A stretch of DNA of 39,212 bases from Victivallales bacterium (GCA_021733985.1 JAIPJT010000025.1:1-39212), one strand, 5' to 3'. Counted from the first letter of the stretch, positions 15,244-23,934 are shown. Notes: generated by a model not told the origin, from the sequence alone. Program-made: numbers and translations.

Positions 15244-16274
15244 ACAACGTAAATATTGAAAAAATCAAACCTTTACCTTCGCCGGACCATATAAAAGAAA
15301 AATACCCTCTGCCTGAAAATACAGCTAAAAATATATTTCTTACACGAAAATTAATACAGGATGTCCTGGATAAAAAAACAGACAAGGTTATGGTCATAGT
15401 CGGGCCGTGTTCAATTCATAATCCCGCAGAAGCTTTAGAGTATGCTCAAAAACTCACAAAACTGACTGAATCTGTGAAAGATAAATTAATTCCTGTGATG
15501 CGCGTGTATTTTGAGAAGCCCCGGACAACGATCGGCTGGAAAGGATTAATCTATGACCCCGATCTGGATGGCTCATGCAATATTCATAAAGGTCTCGAAC
15601 AGGCAAGGAAACTCCTGATTGATATTGCAGAAATGGGACTTCCCATAGCTACAGAAATTCTGGATCCGGTAACAGCACAGTATATCACCGATACCATAAG
15701 CTGGGCCGCTGTAGGAGCAAGAACCACAGAATCACAGCCGCACCGCCAGCTTATAAGCGGACTCTCAATGCCCGTAGGATTTAAAAATACAACAGACGGA
15801 AATATACAGACCGCTATAGATGCAGTTAAATCCGCACAACATCGCCATACTTTTATCGGGCTCCTTTCCGATGGAAGAAACGGTTCTTTTTATACTAAAG
15901 GCAATAAATATTCTCATGTCGTATTACGGGGCGGAAGCAACACTCCGAACTATACACCCGAATACATTGCCTTCACAAAAGAGCTCATGAAAAATAATAA
16001 TATCAATCAAAATATTATAATTGACTGCAGCCATGCAAACTCAGGTAAAAAAGCGGCTTTACAATCAAAAGTACTGGCAAATATTATTGAACAATTTAAA
16101 AAGGGTGAGAAGTCAATAGTAGGTGTTATGATTGAAAGTAATCTCAAACACGGCAAACAGTCGATAGACAAGCCCCAATCGCTCCTGTCCGGCATCTCAG
16201 TCACCGACGAATGTATAGGCTGGGTAGAAACAGAAAGTATGATAAAAGATTTATATAACAGTATCACCCCCTGA
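15228..16274 (+). CDS. aroG: 3-deoxy-7-phosphoheptulonate (DAHP) synthase, class I
   Basis: A 348-aa metal-dependent aldolase-like enzyme condensing phosphoenolpyruvate and erythrose 4-phosphate, the first step of the shikimate pathway. Signatures are VGPCSIHNP (58-66), RVYFEKPRTTIGWKGL, the GARTTESQPHRQL stretch and DCSHANSGKK. This is the AroF/G/H type, whose N-terminal extension carries feedback sites for Phe, Tyr or Trp; which amino acid applies is not readable here. AAGGA sits before the ATG and the start lies inside the preceding gene. The gene symbol stands for the family; aroF or aroH would be equally fair. Confidence 0.93.
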   Translation: MENKIDNVNIEKIKPLPSPDHIKEKYPLPENTAKNIFLTRKLIQDVLDKKTDKVMVIVGPCSIHNPAEALEYAQKLTKLTESVKDKLIPVMRVYFEKPRTTIGWKGLIYDPDLDGSCNIHKGLEQARKLLIDIAEMGLPIATEILDPVTAQYITDTISWAAVGARTTESQPHRQLISGLSMPVGFKNTTDGNIQTAIDAVKSAQHRHTFIGLLSDGRNGSFYTKGNKYSHVVLRGGSNTPNYTPEYIAFTKELMKNNNINQNIIIDCSHANSGKKAALQSKVLANIIEQFKKGEKSIVGVMIESNLKHGKQSIDKPQSLLSGISVTDECIGWVETESMIKDLYNSITP

Positions 16275-16400
16275 AACAAGAATTATTATATCAGAGTAAA
16301 TTTACTAATGAAATGCAAAAATATTAGATACAAAAGACGGAACTTTAAAAAGGTTACTTGTATGACGGATGATTTCAATATATTTCAATTATTAATTCTT

Positions 16401-16451
16401 GACCTTATCATTCGATACAGGCCATACCGTATGGTGTGATGGATAAATAAA
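16401..16451 (+). repeat. 51-bp dispersed repeat, copy 2
   Basis: The reverse complement of 10124-10174, 46 of 51 bases identical by eye, centred on CATACCGTATGG. It ends five bases before copy B of the GC-rich hairpin repeat, so the two repeat families abut here but not at copy 1. Confidence 0.7.
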
Positions 16452-16455
16452 TTAA

Positions 16456-16517
16456 AACGATGCCGTATTACGGCGCGCTCGGAGATCGCGCCCTACCAGT
16501 TTTTTTTCAAATAGGAT
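16456..16517 (+). repeat. Dispersed GC-rich hairpin repeat, copy B
   Basis: GGCGCG-CTCGGAGAT-CGCGCC (16472-16492) is a perfect six-base stem with a nine-base loop, followed by CTACC and a T-rich tail. It matches copy C at 23935-23997 over about 60 bases with few differences, and copy A more distantly. Confidence 0.75.
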
Positions 16518-16578
16518 ATAACTTTGTCGAACGAAGTTCACGATAATGAGATGATCCGCGAAAAGGTATTTCAGAGCT

Positions 16579-16764
16579 TTAATTCTTATTGTAGTTTACC
16601 GGTACTATTATTGCATTTCCCGGTGCATATGGATTGGGCCATCTTGTATTAGTTTTATTTGAACTTGACCATACATAAGGGATGACCGCAGTTTTCCAGA
16701 AAAACCACTTATTTTCATTTATTTCCTCTCTTTTATAAAAGGGATTAATAACAACCAGAAAAAG
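16579..16764 (-). pseudogene. Antisense open fragment of about 60 codons without a start codon
   Basis: On the minus strand a stop-to-stop frame of about 60 codons ends VPVNYNKN then TAA. It contains protein-like segments such as NKWFFWKTAVIPYVW and NTRWPNPYAPGNAIIVPV. No ATG, GTG or TTG with a ribosome-binding site opens it, so it looks like the C-terminal remnant of a lost gene, with Trp/Pro/Asn-rich content typical of exported proteins. I do not recognise the family; chance coding cannot be excluded. Confidence 0.28.
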
Positions 16765-16783
16765 TTAAGATATTTTTTATCTT

Positions 16784-16993
16784 GTGAAAGAAGAGCTAGC
16801 ATTCCCGCTTTTAGGTGGGTTTTATTCCAAAAAAATTACTGCATTGTCAAGTACTGCAAGTATTATAGTCGGATTAGCGGGAGGTTTTGCGTGCTATTTT
16901 CACTTTGGAGAGGAAAGGTATATATGGTATTGGGCTGTGTATGTAATACCGCTGCACTTTGCTTCAGGTATATTGTTCAGTTTAAAAAAATAG
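16784..16993 (+). pseudogene. C-terminal remnant of a sodium:solute symporter
   Basis: A 69-codon frame opening with GTG contains two hydrophobic segments. The stretch AFPLLGGFYSKKI followed by TASIIVGLAGG aligns with the intact symporter near its C-terminus (FFMPYVLGHYWKSASWSGAMGSIIVG), including the SIIVG core and a last hydrophobic segment. The upstream 400 residues expected of a symporter are missing; an in-frame TAA lies 15 bases before the GTG. It is most likely a decayed fragment, though a short two-helix membrane peptide could in principle be expressed. Confidence 0.5.
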
Positions 16994-17223
16994 GCCGTTT
17001 TTATGGCTAATTTGATATCAGACTGTACTGTTTTGTCAGTTTATGCACAGCCCTATAAATAATAAAAAATAATCTTTTTGACCTGAGCCTGATAATTTAC
17101 CTTAAATAAAGAAAAATTTTATTTATAATCTGTCGGTTGTGAAAAAATATAAAACCTGTGATATTATTATAACAAAAAGAAAACCAAGCTCTGAACCCTT
17201 TTACCTGGACTGACTAATTATAT

Positions 17224-19488
17224 ATGCGAAAAAAAAAGAAAAAATTCAAACAGCTGCCCGAGCTTCTGGCACCGGCCGGAAGTCTTCCTGCCGCCCTCAC
17301 GGCGTTTGATTACGGTGCGGATGCAGTATACGCCGGACTGGAGAAATTCAATGCAAGGGAAAGGACGGAAAATTTCAATTTTGATGATATGTCCAGACTG
17401 CTTGCTTATTCTCAGAAAAATAATAAAAAAGTTTATATAACCTTAAACACTCTTGTTAAAGAGAGTGAACTCCCTGAAATTTTCGAATACATTTCAGAGA
17501 TAGCAAAACTGTCTCCGGATGCCGTAATAATCCAGGACCTGGGTGTACTAAAAATATTAAGGGATTATTTCCCGGAAATCGAAATTCATGCTTCTACTCA
17601 AATGGGATTCCATAACAGCGCAGGAGTAAATTTTGCTTCGAAACTGGGTATAAAAAGAGTGATCCTTGAGCGACAGAACACGCTTGAAGAAATAGAGACT
17701 ATAGTAAATAAAACCAAAGTTGAAATCGAAGTTTTTATACACGGCGCGCTCTGCTGTTCTATGTCAGGGAACTGTCTTCTGTCGTCATGGCTCGGCGGCT
17801 GGAGCGGAAACAGGGGTAAATGCAAACAGCCCTGCAGAAGGCGGTACTACAGCGACAGCGGCAACGGGTTTTTCCTGTCTACAAAAGACCTGTATTCACT
17901 CGATATTATACCGAAGCTAAAGCAAATCGGTATAAAAACCCTGAAAATCGAGGGAAGGCTTAGAAAACCCGACTATGTCAAAAATACAGTCTCTGCTTAC
18001 CGCTTACTGCTTGATTCCGACTCTGAAGAAGATTTTGATAAAATACTCAGAAAAGGCAGAGAAATTCTAAGCCGTTCACTTGGAAGAAAATGGTCTTTCG
18101 GCTTCAGGGATAAAAATGCCTTTAAAGATGTTATAGAACACAAAAAGCTCGGCGTTTCAGGACAGCCGTATGGTTATGTAGTTAAAACAGCTGATAACGG
18201 CTTCACCGCAAATCTGACTAAGCGCCTGCATATAGGAGACAGAATAAGAGTTCAGCCCAAATCAGGTGATGAAGGCCCTACAATGACCGTTACCAAGCTT
18301 TATCAGAATAGAAAAAATGTAAATAAAGTAATACAGAACAGTGAATGCTTTATCCCGTGCGATAAAGATATACCCGATAATGGATTAATTTATAAAATTG
18401 GAGAAAGCGGGGGCGAATTAACCTCAAAGATCAGGAATCTTCCCCTGAAATCCTTTCCGGTTGATTTAAATATTTCAGTTACTGAAAATAGTTTCTCTAT
18501 ACAGATAAATAATGTCCCATTTAAAAAAACCTGGAAGAAAAAGGTAGAACTTGAAAAAGCAAAAAATAAATCGCTTTCCTCCGAAGTCATTTCTGAAATG
18601 TTTAAATCCACAAATTCAGAGCGCTATTCACTGAGGAATACTGAAGTTTCAATTGATGACGATTATTTCATTCCGCTAAGCAAACTCAAACAGATAAGAA
18701 GAGAGTTCTGGAACTGGTTCAATGAAAATTTCTCTGAAAGCAGTATGCACTCCCATATATACAAAGCACTTGAATCTTTTCAGAAGAGATATTCAGAAAA
18801 GCAAGGACCAAAAAGTATAAAGGAAGAGTATTCTGTACAGGAAAATATTACTGACAGAACAAAAGTCTCAGGCGGTAACACGATTAAAGTCCATACTCTT
18901 GATGATTTTAATCATGCTACTGATGAAATTATACTTCCAAATTACTGCTTTGAGCAAAACCTTCCGATAATTCAGAGAAAAATCAGAAAAGCTGTAACTA
19001 AAGGAAAGAAACGCTTTAGGATTACTTCATTATATCAGTTTGAACTGCTTAAAAGTTTTAATAATATTAAGGTCTGTACCTCATATCCGCTTCCAATTTC
19101 AAATTCAATCAGCGCAGATGAAGTTATCAATATCGCAAAAATAATGAAACTGAAACTTAATCATGTTCAGGGTTGGGTCGAGCTTGAAAAAAAAGAACTT
19201 GAAAAAATGATAGAAAAAACACAGGTTCCTGTGGAAATTTATTATTACGGCAGGCTGCCGGTTTTTGTAAGCCGGGCATATATGCCTGTTAAAGGTAAGA
19301 TCGCAGACGGCAAAGGAAACATTTTTTTTGTTGTAGCTGACAGCAAATCCGGACTCGTTTATTTATATCCCGAGAAAGTGCTTTCTATACCTCATATTCC
19401 AAATACATCAATTTTTAAAGACCTGTCTATGGCAGAAAAGGACGAAAAAAATACCTCCAGTTTTAATTTTGAACACACGCTGCTGTAA
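17224..19488 (+). CDS. Peptidase U32-family protein, RlhA-like RNA hydroxylase
   Basis: A 754-aa U32-family protein. The N-terminal TIM-barrel-like region contains LLAPAGS, YGADAVYAGL and IQDLG. The U32 signature covers residues 169-188 (EVFIHGALCCSMSGNCLLSS). Cysteines 177, 184, 200 and 204 (the last two in GKCKQPCRRRY) can supply an Fe-S cluster. The C-terminal half with KIEGRLRKPDYV fits the long DUF3656-containing form. In E. coli the U32 proteins RlhA and TrhP carry out prephenate-dependent hydroxylation of 23S rRNA C2501 and tRNA U34; the length and domain order here point to the RlhA side. True protease activity is unlikely. Confidence 0.85.
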   Translation: MRKKKKKFKQLPELLAPAGSLPAALTAFDYGADAVYAGLEKFNARERTENFNFDDMSRLLAYSQKNNKKVYITLNTLVKESELPEIFEYISEIAKLSPDAVIIQDLGVLKILRDYFPEIEIHASTQMGFHNSAGVNFASKLGIKRVILERQNTLEEIETIVNKTKVEIEVFIHGALCCSMSGNCLLSSWLGGWSGNRGKCKQPCRRRYYSDSGNGFFLSTKDLYSLDIIPKLKQIGIKTLKIEGRLRKPDYVKNTVSAYRLLLDSDSEEDFDKILRKGREILSRSLGRKWSFGFRDKNAFKDVIEHKKLGVSGQPYGYVVKTADNGFTANLTKRLHIGDRIRVQPKSGDEGPTMTVTKLYQNRKNVNKVIQNSECFIPCDKDIPDNGLIYKIGESGGELTSKIRNLPLKSFPVDLNISVTENSFSIQINNVPFKKTWKKKVELEKAKNKSLSSEVISEMFKSTNSERYSLRNTEVSIDDDYFIPLSKLKQIRREFWNWFNENFSESSMHSHIYKALESFQKRYSEKQGPKSIKEEYSVQENITDRTKVSGGNTIKVHTLDDFNHATDEIILPNYCFEQNLPIIQRKIRKAVTKGKKRFRITSLYQFELLKSFNNIKVCTSYPLPISNSISADEVINIAKIMKLKLNHVQGWVELEKKELEKMIEKTQVPVEIYYYGRLPVFVSRAYMPVKGKIADGKGNIFFVVADSKSGLVYLYPEKVLSIPHIPNTSIFKDLSMAEKDEKNTSSFNFEHTLL

Positions 19489-19502
19489 AATAATAAAGCT
19501 GG

Positions 19503-19622
19503 ATGAATAAACTGTTACAAATGAAAAGTAATAAAATATCTTTTACCGATTTAGTAATTTTAGTTTCATCGCTGCTGGTAACAATTACAGCAATGCTGTT
19601 AATATTCAACATCTGGTTTTAA
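19503..19622 (+). CDS. Small membrane protein (39 aa) ahead of the HlyD gene
   Basis: A 39-codon ORF too short for usual gene callers. A polar N-terminus (MNKLLQMKSNKISFTD) is followed by one continuous transmembrane segment of about 22 residues, ending LIFNIWF. It begins 14 bases after the U32 gene and ends 11 bases before the HlyD ATG; the HlyD Shine-Dalgarno AGGAGGT follows its stop directly. Its own ribosome-binding site is weak. It occupies the position that aaeX (DUF1656) has in aaeXAB-type operons but is shorter and not recognisably homologous. Support comes from the second small ORF at 23085-23195, which has the same topology and the same FNIWF end. Confidence 0.55.
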   Translation: MNKLLQMKSNKISFTDLVILVSSLLVTITAMLLIFNIWF

Positions 19623-19633
19623 GGAGGTATAAA

Positions 19634-20614
19634 ATGACAAAGCAAAAGAAAATAATAATTATTTTCTTTTCTGTACTGGCACTTGTTTTTATTATTTATT
19701 TTTCATTCCACGGCTGGTTTATTGCATATACTGACGATGCATACTTAAGGGGCAACATTATTATTGTTTCGCCGAGAATAGACGGACATGTACAAAAAGT
19801 TTACGTCAAAAACAGCCAGTATGTAAATAAAGGTGACTTACTTCTTTCCATTGATCCCAGGCCGTTTAAACTAAAGCTTGAAGTTAAAAAAGCTACTTTA
19901 AAACAGGAATTGACTAAATTAAAAATTCAGCAGAATAATTATAAGACAGCTCTGAAAAAATTAAAATCTATCAAGCAGGAATTTCAAATAAAACAAACCC
20001 AGTTCGAACGTTACAAGCACCTTTCCAAAATCGGAGCCGTTTCAAAACAGAAATTTGAACAGAGAGTCAGTAACTTCGATATTATTAAAAATAAACTTTC
20101 CGATGCTGAACAGCAATGCGAATACTGGCAGGAAACTATTAACTCCCAGAAAGCTATAATTAATTCAGCAAAATCCAGAGCTTCCCTGGCTGAATACTAC
20201 CTGAAACAAACAAAAATATACGCACCTGCCGATGGAAATGTTATTAACTGCAATATGCGTCCAGGTGATTACGTCAACCAGGGTACAGGGCTCTTTTCAA
20301 TTGTTGAAAAAACTGAATGGTGGATCAAAGCCAACTATAAAGAAAGCGTTTTGAGGAAAATTAAGCCCGAACAGGTCGTATACATCTTTGTAAGGCAATA
20401 TCCTTTCAAGTTATTCAGAGGAACAGTCAAGAGCATTGCAAGGGGAACAAGCAGAACCCCGGATAAAACTAAAGTACTGCCATTCATAAAACCCACCACC
20501 AACTGGGTAAGAATGCAGAGACGCTTTAGTGTTATTGTTGAGTTTTCCGAAAAAATCCCCGATGATATACAATTCTGTGAAGGGGGGAATGCAAGAACCT
20601 TCATAATACTTTAA
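19634..20614 (+). CDS. HlyD/EmrA-type membrane-fusion adaptor protein
   Basis: A 326-aa periplasmic adaptor anchored by one N-terminal transmembrane segment (about 6-28). The motif AYTDDAYLRGN leads into the first lipoyl half-motif (IDGHVQKVYVKNSQYVNKGD). A long alpha-helical hairpin (about 80-195) follows, and the second half-motif APADGNV then MRPGDYVNQG completes the barrel domain. This is the EmrA/AaeA type of adaptor, expected to link an inner-membrane pump to the outer membrane. The start has a strong Shine-Dalgarno (AGGAGGT). It sits upstream of the FUSC transporter, the usual partner in AaeAB-type efflux of aromatic acids. Confidence 0.9.
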   Translation: MTKQKKIIIIFFSVLALVFIIYFSFHGWFIAYTDDAYLRGNIIIVSPRIDGHVQKVYVKNSQYVNKGDLLLSIDPRPFKLKLEVKKATLKQELTKLKIQQNNYKTALKKLKSIKQEFQIKQTQFERYKHLSKIGAVSKQKFEQRVSNFDIIKNKLSDAEQQCEYWQETINSQKAIINSAKSRASLAEYYLKQTKIYAPADGNVINCNMRPGDYVNQGTGLFSIVEKTEWWIKANYKESVLRKIKPEQVVYIFVRQYPFKLFRGTVKSIARGTSRTPDKTKVLPFIKPTTNWVRMQRRFSVIVEFSEKIPDDIQFCEGGNARTFIIL

Positions 20615-20687
20615 TCAAGGTATATTTGTAGTATCTTAACGTTCGGATTTAAGAAATCCTGGTTAAGTTATTAATAATAAGTGAAAT

Positions 20688-20720
20688 AAACTTAAAATAA
20701 ATGTAAGTTTTTGTTATTTT
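20688..20720 (+). terminator. Possible weak intrinsic terminator after the HlyD gene
   Basis: AAACTTA (20688-20694) and TAAGTTT (20704-20710) form a seven-base AT-only stem with a nine-base loop, followed by a T-rich stretch. A second small hairpin (GGATTT-AAG-AAATCC, 20645-20659) lies upstream. The low GC of the stem makes the call weak. Confidence 0.3.
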
Positions 20721-20842
20721 CAATCATACACCAATAACATTGTACTGAATAACCCAATTGGATATTCAAAATACAAAAATTAAAATCAGTTCGTTGATTT
20801 AGCTCAATTAGAGATAAACTTGAAGCCGGAAACTTTAGTATT

Positions 20843-23092
20843 ATGTCTGTAAAATATCATTTTGACCTGTTATACAATGACCTGGATTACACTTTTAAGA
20901 CATTTAAATGGGATAGTACTCAAACTGAAACGGCTTTAAAAACAGCCCTCTCCTGCGCTACTGCTGTACTTATCGCAAACTGGATAAAACTTGATAACCC
21001 TTTCTGGGCAGGGGTAACTGCTCTTGTAGTTATGCGCCCGAATGTCGGAGCAATTTTTCAGAAAGGCTGGATGCGTGCTTTAGGCTGCATTATTGGCTGT
21101 CAATTGCTGTGTTTATTTCTTGTCGGATACTTCATACAGAACCCTTTATTGTTCTCGCTGTTTATATTCACAGGTATATGTATCGCGTTTTATGTCGGAG
21201 TACAGGCAAAATACGGTTACTTCTGGAGTTATATGACATCAAATATGGCTCTCATCGCGATGATCATTTTGAGTAATCCATACAATAATTTCCCGATTCA
21301 CATAGTCTTCTGCAGAAGCGCTGAAATTTTACTCGGTGTTTTAGTTTCCTGGTTCTACAGTATAATTCTCTGGCCGAGATATGCCGGTGATGAACTGTCG
21401 AAAAATACTTCAGTACTGCTCAGAAATTCTCTGTCTTATATTCGCGAAATATTTAACCAGTACATGAATGGCAAAATAAAATCAGCAGCAGTAAATGACT
21501 TACTTTCTACGGAGATCACACCACTTCTAGCTAAAAGCAAAAGCTTAATATCAAGCTCTCAGGCAGAAAAAAAACTTCTGCCTATCGATCATGAAAAATA
21601 TAAAACAGTTTTATCAAGGCTGGAACGGAGGCTGGATGAAATTACAATTGCCTACCAAAGCTATACTAAACTTGGATGCTCTGGGCTTATACAGGAAAAT
21701 AAACCGCTCTTTAATGAAATCATAGAAAAGATAGATGAAATTATGGATATTGACTCTGGCTTTACTGAAAAGTCGGTTTATATAAAATTTGAAGAACTTG
21801 AGAACGAACTCTATACAACAGAACAATATCTGAAAAACTTAAAATGTATAAAATTCCAAAAATATAGAATCGAAGAAGTACTTTTATTTTATAAACTTTT
21901 ATACTCAATACAATCTTTTACAGAAGATGTTAAGTTTTTTTTGAATAATGATACTTCCTTTACCCAGTCAGTCAAAACTGAAGATTTCAATTTTGAAAAC
22001 CCTGACAGTGATTTTACCGGCTTCAATTTTTTTTCAAAAAAAATTACTCTTTACATACCCGCCATAAAAAATGCAGTTAAAGGCGGACTTGCAATACTGT
22101 TTACTTTCTGGATTTGCCTCTGGATGAATATTCCGGGTGGATTAGGTAATATGAGTGTCGCTATAATAGCCGTTTTTTCTGTCCAGCTGGATAATGTAAG
22201 AACAAAACAAAAAGGATTTTTGAGGTTTTTCGGCTGCTTATACGGAGCCGCCTTCGGACTGCTGTTTCTTTCTTTTAATATTCAGTCAACTATATTCCTT
22301 GTTACTATAATCTTTTTATTCTGCTTCTTCTGCTGTATTATCTGGGCGGGAAGGCCCGGATCAGCCTATCTCGGGCTCCAGGCGGGAATAGCTTTTATTA
22401 TATGCCTTGCAGGCGGTTTCGAACCCGCAGTTACATTTGATGCCGTAATTGAACGTCTAACAGGAATTTTTATAGCAATTTCAATGATGTGGTTTTTCCA
22501 CTATATAATGTTCCCGGAAAATCTTCATCGTAAATTAAAATCAAAAATTACAGATTTAAGGAATACGTTATGCGGTTTTATCAATTCAAAACATTTTCTG
22601 ACAGGAGAGAAACACATTGCAGATGAATACTCAAAAGCTGCATCAGAACTGAACTTTAAAGCTGTATCCCTAATAAAAGTTTTGGAAATTCAGCAGGATT
22701 TACCTCCGAAAGAAACAGAAAAGATAAAAAACTGGTCAAGCCTTATCGAACAATTAGCTAAAAAAATCAAACTGTTAAGTTCTATCGATACTGAAGTATA
22801 TAAATTCATTACTGATAATTCACCAAAATTCTTTAAACATTTGAAATTTATAACTACCGCAATTCTGAAAAATAATGATTTGAATAATTACAGAATAAAG
22901 TACTTAACTGAAAGTTTTGATGAATTAATTGAACTTAATATAACTGAAATAAGGAAGCGTGGAACAATTAGAGATAAAAGTATTAAATTTAAAGAAGAAT
23001 TTGCAGCTTTTATTACTATATTAAAACATTTTGTGAGCGACCTGAAAAATATTTCCGAAATAGAAATTAACTTTGATTATTTAAATGCATAA
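20843..23092 (+). CDS. FUSC-family transporter (AaeB-like aromatic-acid efflux)
   Basis: A 749-aa inner-membrane protein with the two-half plan of the fusaric-acid-resistance superfamily. A first membrane domain at about residues 35-180 (containing NPFWAGVTALVVMRPNVGA) is followed by a soluble helical region. A second membrane domain at about 405-555 (GGLGNMSVAIIAVFSVQLDN, then WAGRPGSAYLGLQAGIAF) precedes a helical C-terminal domain. Both halves carry the family's W-A-x-x-(T/S) type helices. With the HlyD adaptor 228 bases upstream it likely forms a proton-driven exporter of small aromatic or amphipathic compounds. The ribosome-binding site is weak. Its last codons overlap the start of the 36-aa membrane protein. 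Confidence 0.87.
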   Translation: MSVKYHFDLLYNDLDYTFKTFKWDSTQTETALKTALSCATAVLIANWIKLDNPFWAGVTALVVMRPNVGAIFQKGWMRALGCIIGCQLLCLFLVGYFIQNPLLFSLFIFTGICIAFYVGVQAKYGYFWSYMTSNMALIAMIILSNPYNNFPIHIVFCRSAEILLGVLVSWFYSIILWPRYAGDELSKNTSVLLRNSLSYIREIFNQYMNGKIKSAAVNDLLSTEITPLLAKSKSLISSSQAEKKLLPIDHEKYKTVLSRLERRLDEITIAYQSYTKLGCSGLIQENKPLFNEIIEKIDEIMDIDSGFTEKSVYIKFEELENELYTTEQYLKNLKCIKFQKYRIEEVLLFYKLLYSIQSFTEDVKFFLNNDTSFTQSVKTEDFNFENPDSDFTGFNFFSKKITLYIPAIKNAVKGGLAILFTFWICLWMNIPGGLGNMSVAIIAVFSVQLDNVRTKQKGFLRFFGCLYGAAFGLLFLSFNIQSTIFLVTIIFLFCFFCCIIWAGRPGSAYLGLQAGIAFIICLAGGFEPAVTFDAVIERLTGIFIAISMMWFFHYIMFPENLHRKLKSKITDLRNTLCGFINSKHFLTGEKHIADEYSKAASELNFKAVSLIKVLEIQQDLPPKETEKIKNWSSLIEQLAKKIKLLSSIDTEVYKFITDNSPKFFKHLKFITTAILKNNDLNNYRIKYLTESFDELIELNITEIRKRGTIRDKSIKFKEEFAAFITILKHFVSDLKNISEIEINFDYLNA

Positions 23093-23195
23093 TAAAAATG
23101 AAAATGAGTTTACGTTCAATGAAATCTGCTTCTGGATGTCACTGATCATTTTTTCGGTCATAGCTGCTCTGTTAGTTTTCAATATATGGTTTTAA
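23085..23195 (+). CDS. Small membrane protein (36 aa) following the FUSC gene
   Basis: A 36-codon ORF whose ATG lies inside the last codons of the FUSC gene (8-base overlap), implying translational coupling. A polar, acidic N-terminus (MHNKNENEFTFNEI) precedes one transmembrane segment ending LLVFNIWF. The residues FNIWF before the stop, the spacing and the topology match the 39-aa ORF at 19503-19622, so the two are probably paralogous microproteins bracketing one efflux system. No known small-protein family was recognised. Function might be pump stabilisation or regulation, by analogy with small partners of other transporters, but this is inference. Confidence 0.55.
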   Translation: MHNKNENEFTFNEICFWMSLIIFSVIAALLVFNIWF

Positions 23196-23256
23196 TTCAA
23201 ATTATGCATAATCCGGGTTTAAACATCTAAATAATCATTATCAGGAATTTTATTGT

Positions 23257-23910
23257 ATGAATGACAGTTATTATTTTATTAAAGATATCATTCCGGATGA
23301 AATATCCGAATTGAAGGTACTTTTCGTTTTTGAATCGCCGTACAAACAGGAACTGGTAAACGGTTACCCTGTCGCGGGCAGTTCGGGGAAAACAATTTCA
23401 AAATTTTTAAATAAAATTGATCCTGCAATCCCTGTTAACCTTTCCTTCGGACAATATATGACTTTTTTCAAAGATACTCGTTTCGGAATAGTAAACTGTT
23501 CGAATTACCCAATGGATAAAGCAGTTTACGGCCCGGATACCGAAATGCCTTTCCCGATCGAACACCTTGATTCAATAAGAAAAAAACTTTCCGGATCAGG
23601 AAAAATAAAGAAAGAATTAACTTCAACCTACCAAAAATTACTTAAAGATTTTGAAGGCAGAATACAAAAATACACTTTAAAAAATACTTCCCTTATCGTC
23701 CTCTGCGGTAAAGTTGCTTTAAACTTCTACAATGATACAAAACTTAATTTAGCAAATGAAACCGTTTCAGTTCCGCACCCATCCCGCAACCAGTGGGCAT
23801 ACCGAAAATATGCAGAAACTATGAGCCGCCTGAAAGATTTCATTAAATATAAAATATTAGGAACCCTAAATCCAGGAAGCACAGTTGCAAAAAAAAGTAA
23901 TTCAGCATAA
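23257..23910 (+). CDS. Uracil-DNA glycosylase superfamily protein, substrate unknown
   Basis: A 217-aa soluble protein with the two hallmarks of the uracil-DNA-glycosylase fold. The N-terminal catalytic-loop region reads VFESPYKQELVNGYPVAGSS (24-43), where E-S-P-Y replaces the usual G-x-D-P/N-P. The C-terminal intercalation-loop motif is PHPSRNQW (173-180). The middle contains LIVLCGKVALNFY, the usual strand before the last motif. It belongs to the loosely defined UDG-like group rather than Ung or MUG, so base-excision activity is possible but unproven. AGGA lies ten bases before ATG. It stands alone between the efflux genes and a repeat-rich gap. Confidence 0.72.
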   Translation: MNDSYYFIKDIIPDEISELKVLFVFESPYKQELVNGYPVAGSSGKTISKFLNKIDPAIPVNLSFGQYMTFFKDTRFGIVNCSNYPMDKAVYGPDTEMPFPIEHLDSIRKKLSGSGKIKKELTSTYQKLLKDFEGRIQKYTLKNTSLIVLCGKVALNFYNDTKLNLANETVSVPHPSRNQWAYRKYAETMSRLKDFIKYKILGTLNPGSTVAKKSNSA

Positions 23911-23934
23911 ATGGAAAATTTAACATATTTAATA

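Larger units (their letters stand above)
16275..16783. other. Intergenic region with two repeat families and a coding remnant
   Basis: After aroG the plus strand carries the 51-bp repeat (16401-16451), the GC-rich hairpin repeat (16456-16517) directly after it, and an antisense open fragment (16579-16764). No clear intrinsic terminator for aroG was found. Confidence 0.6.
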
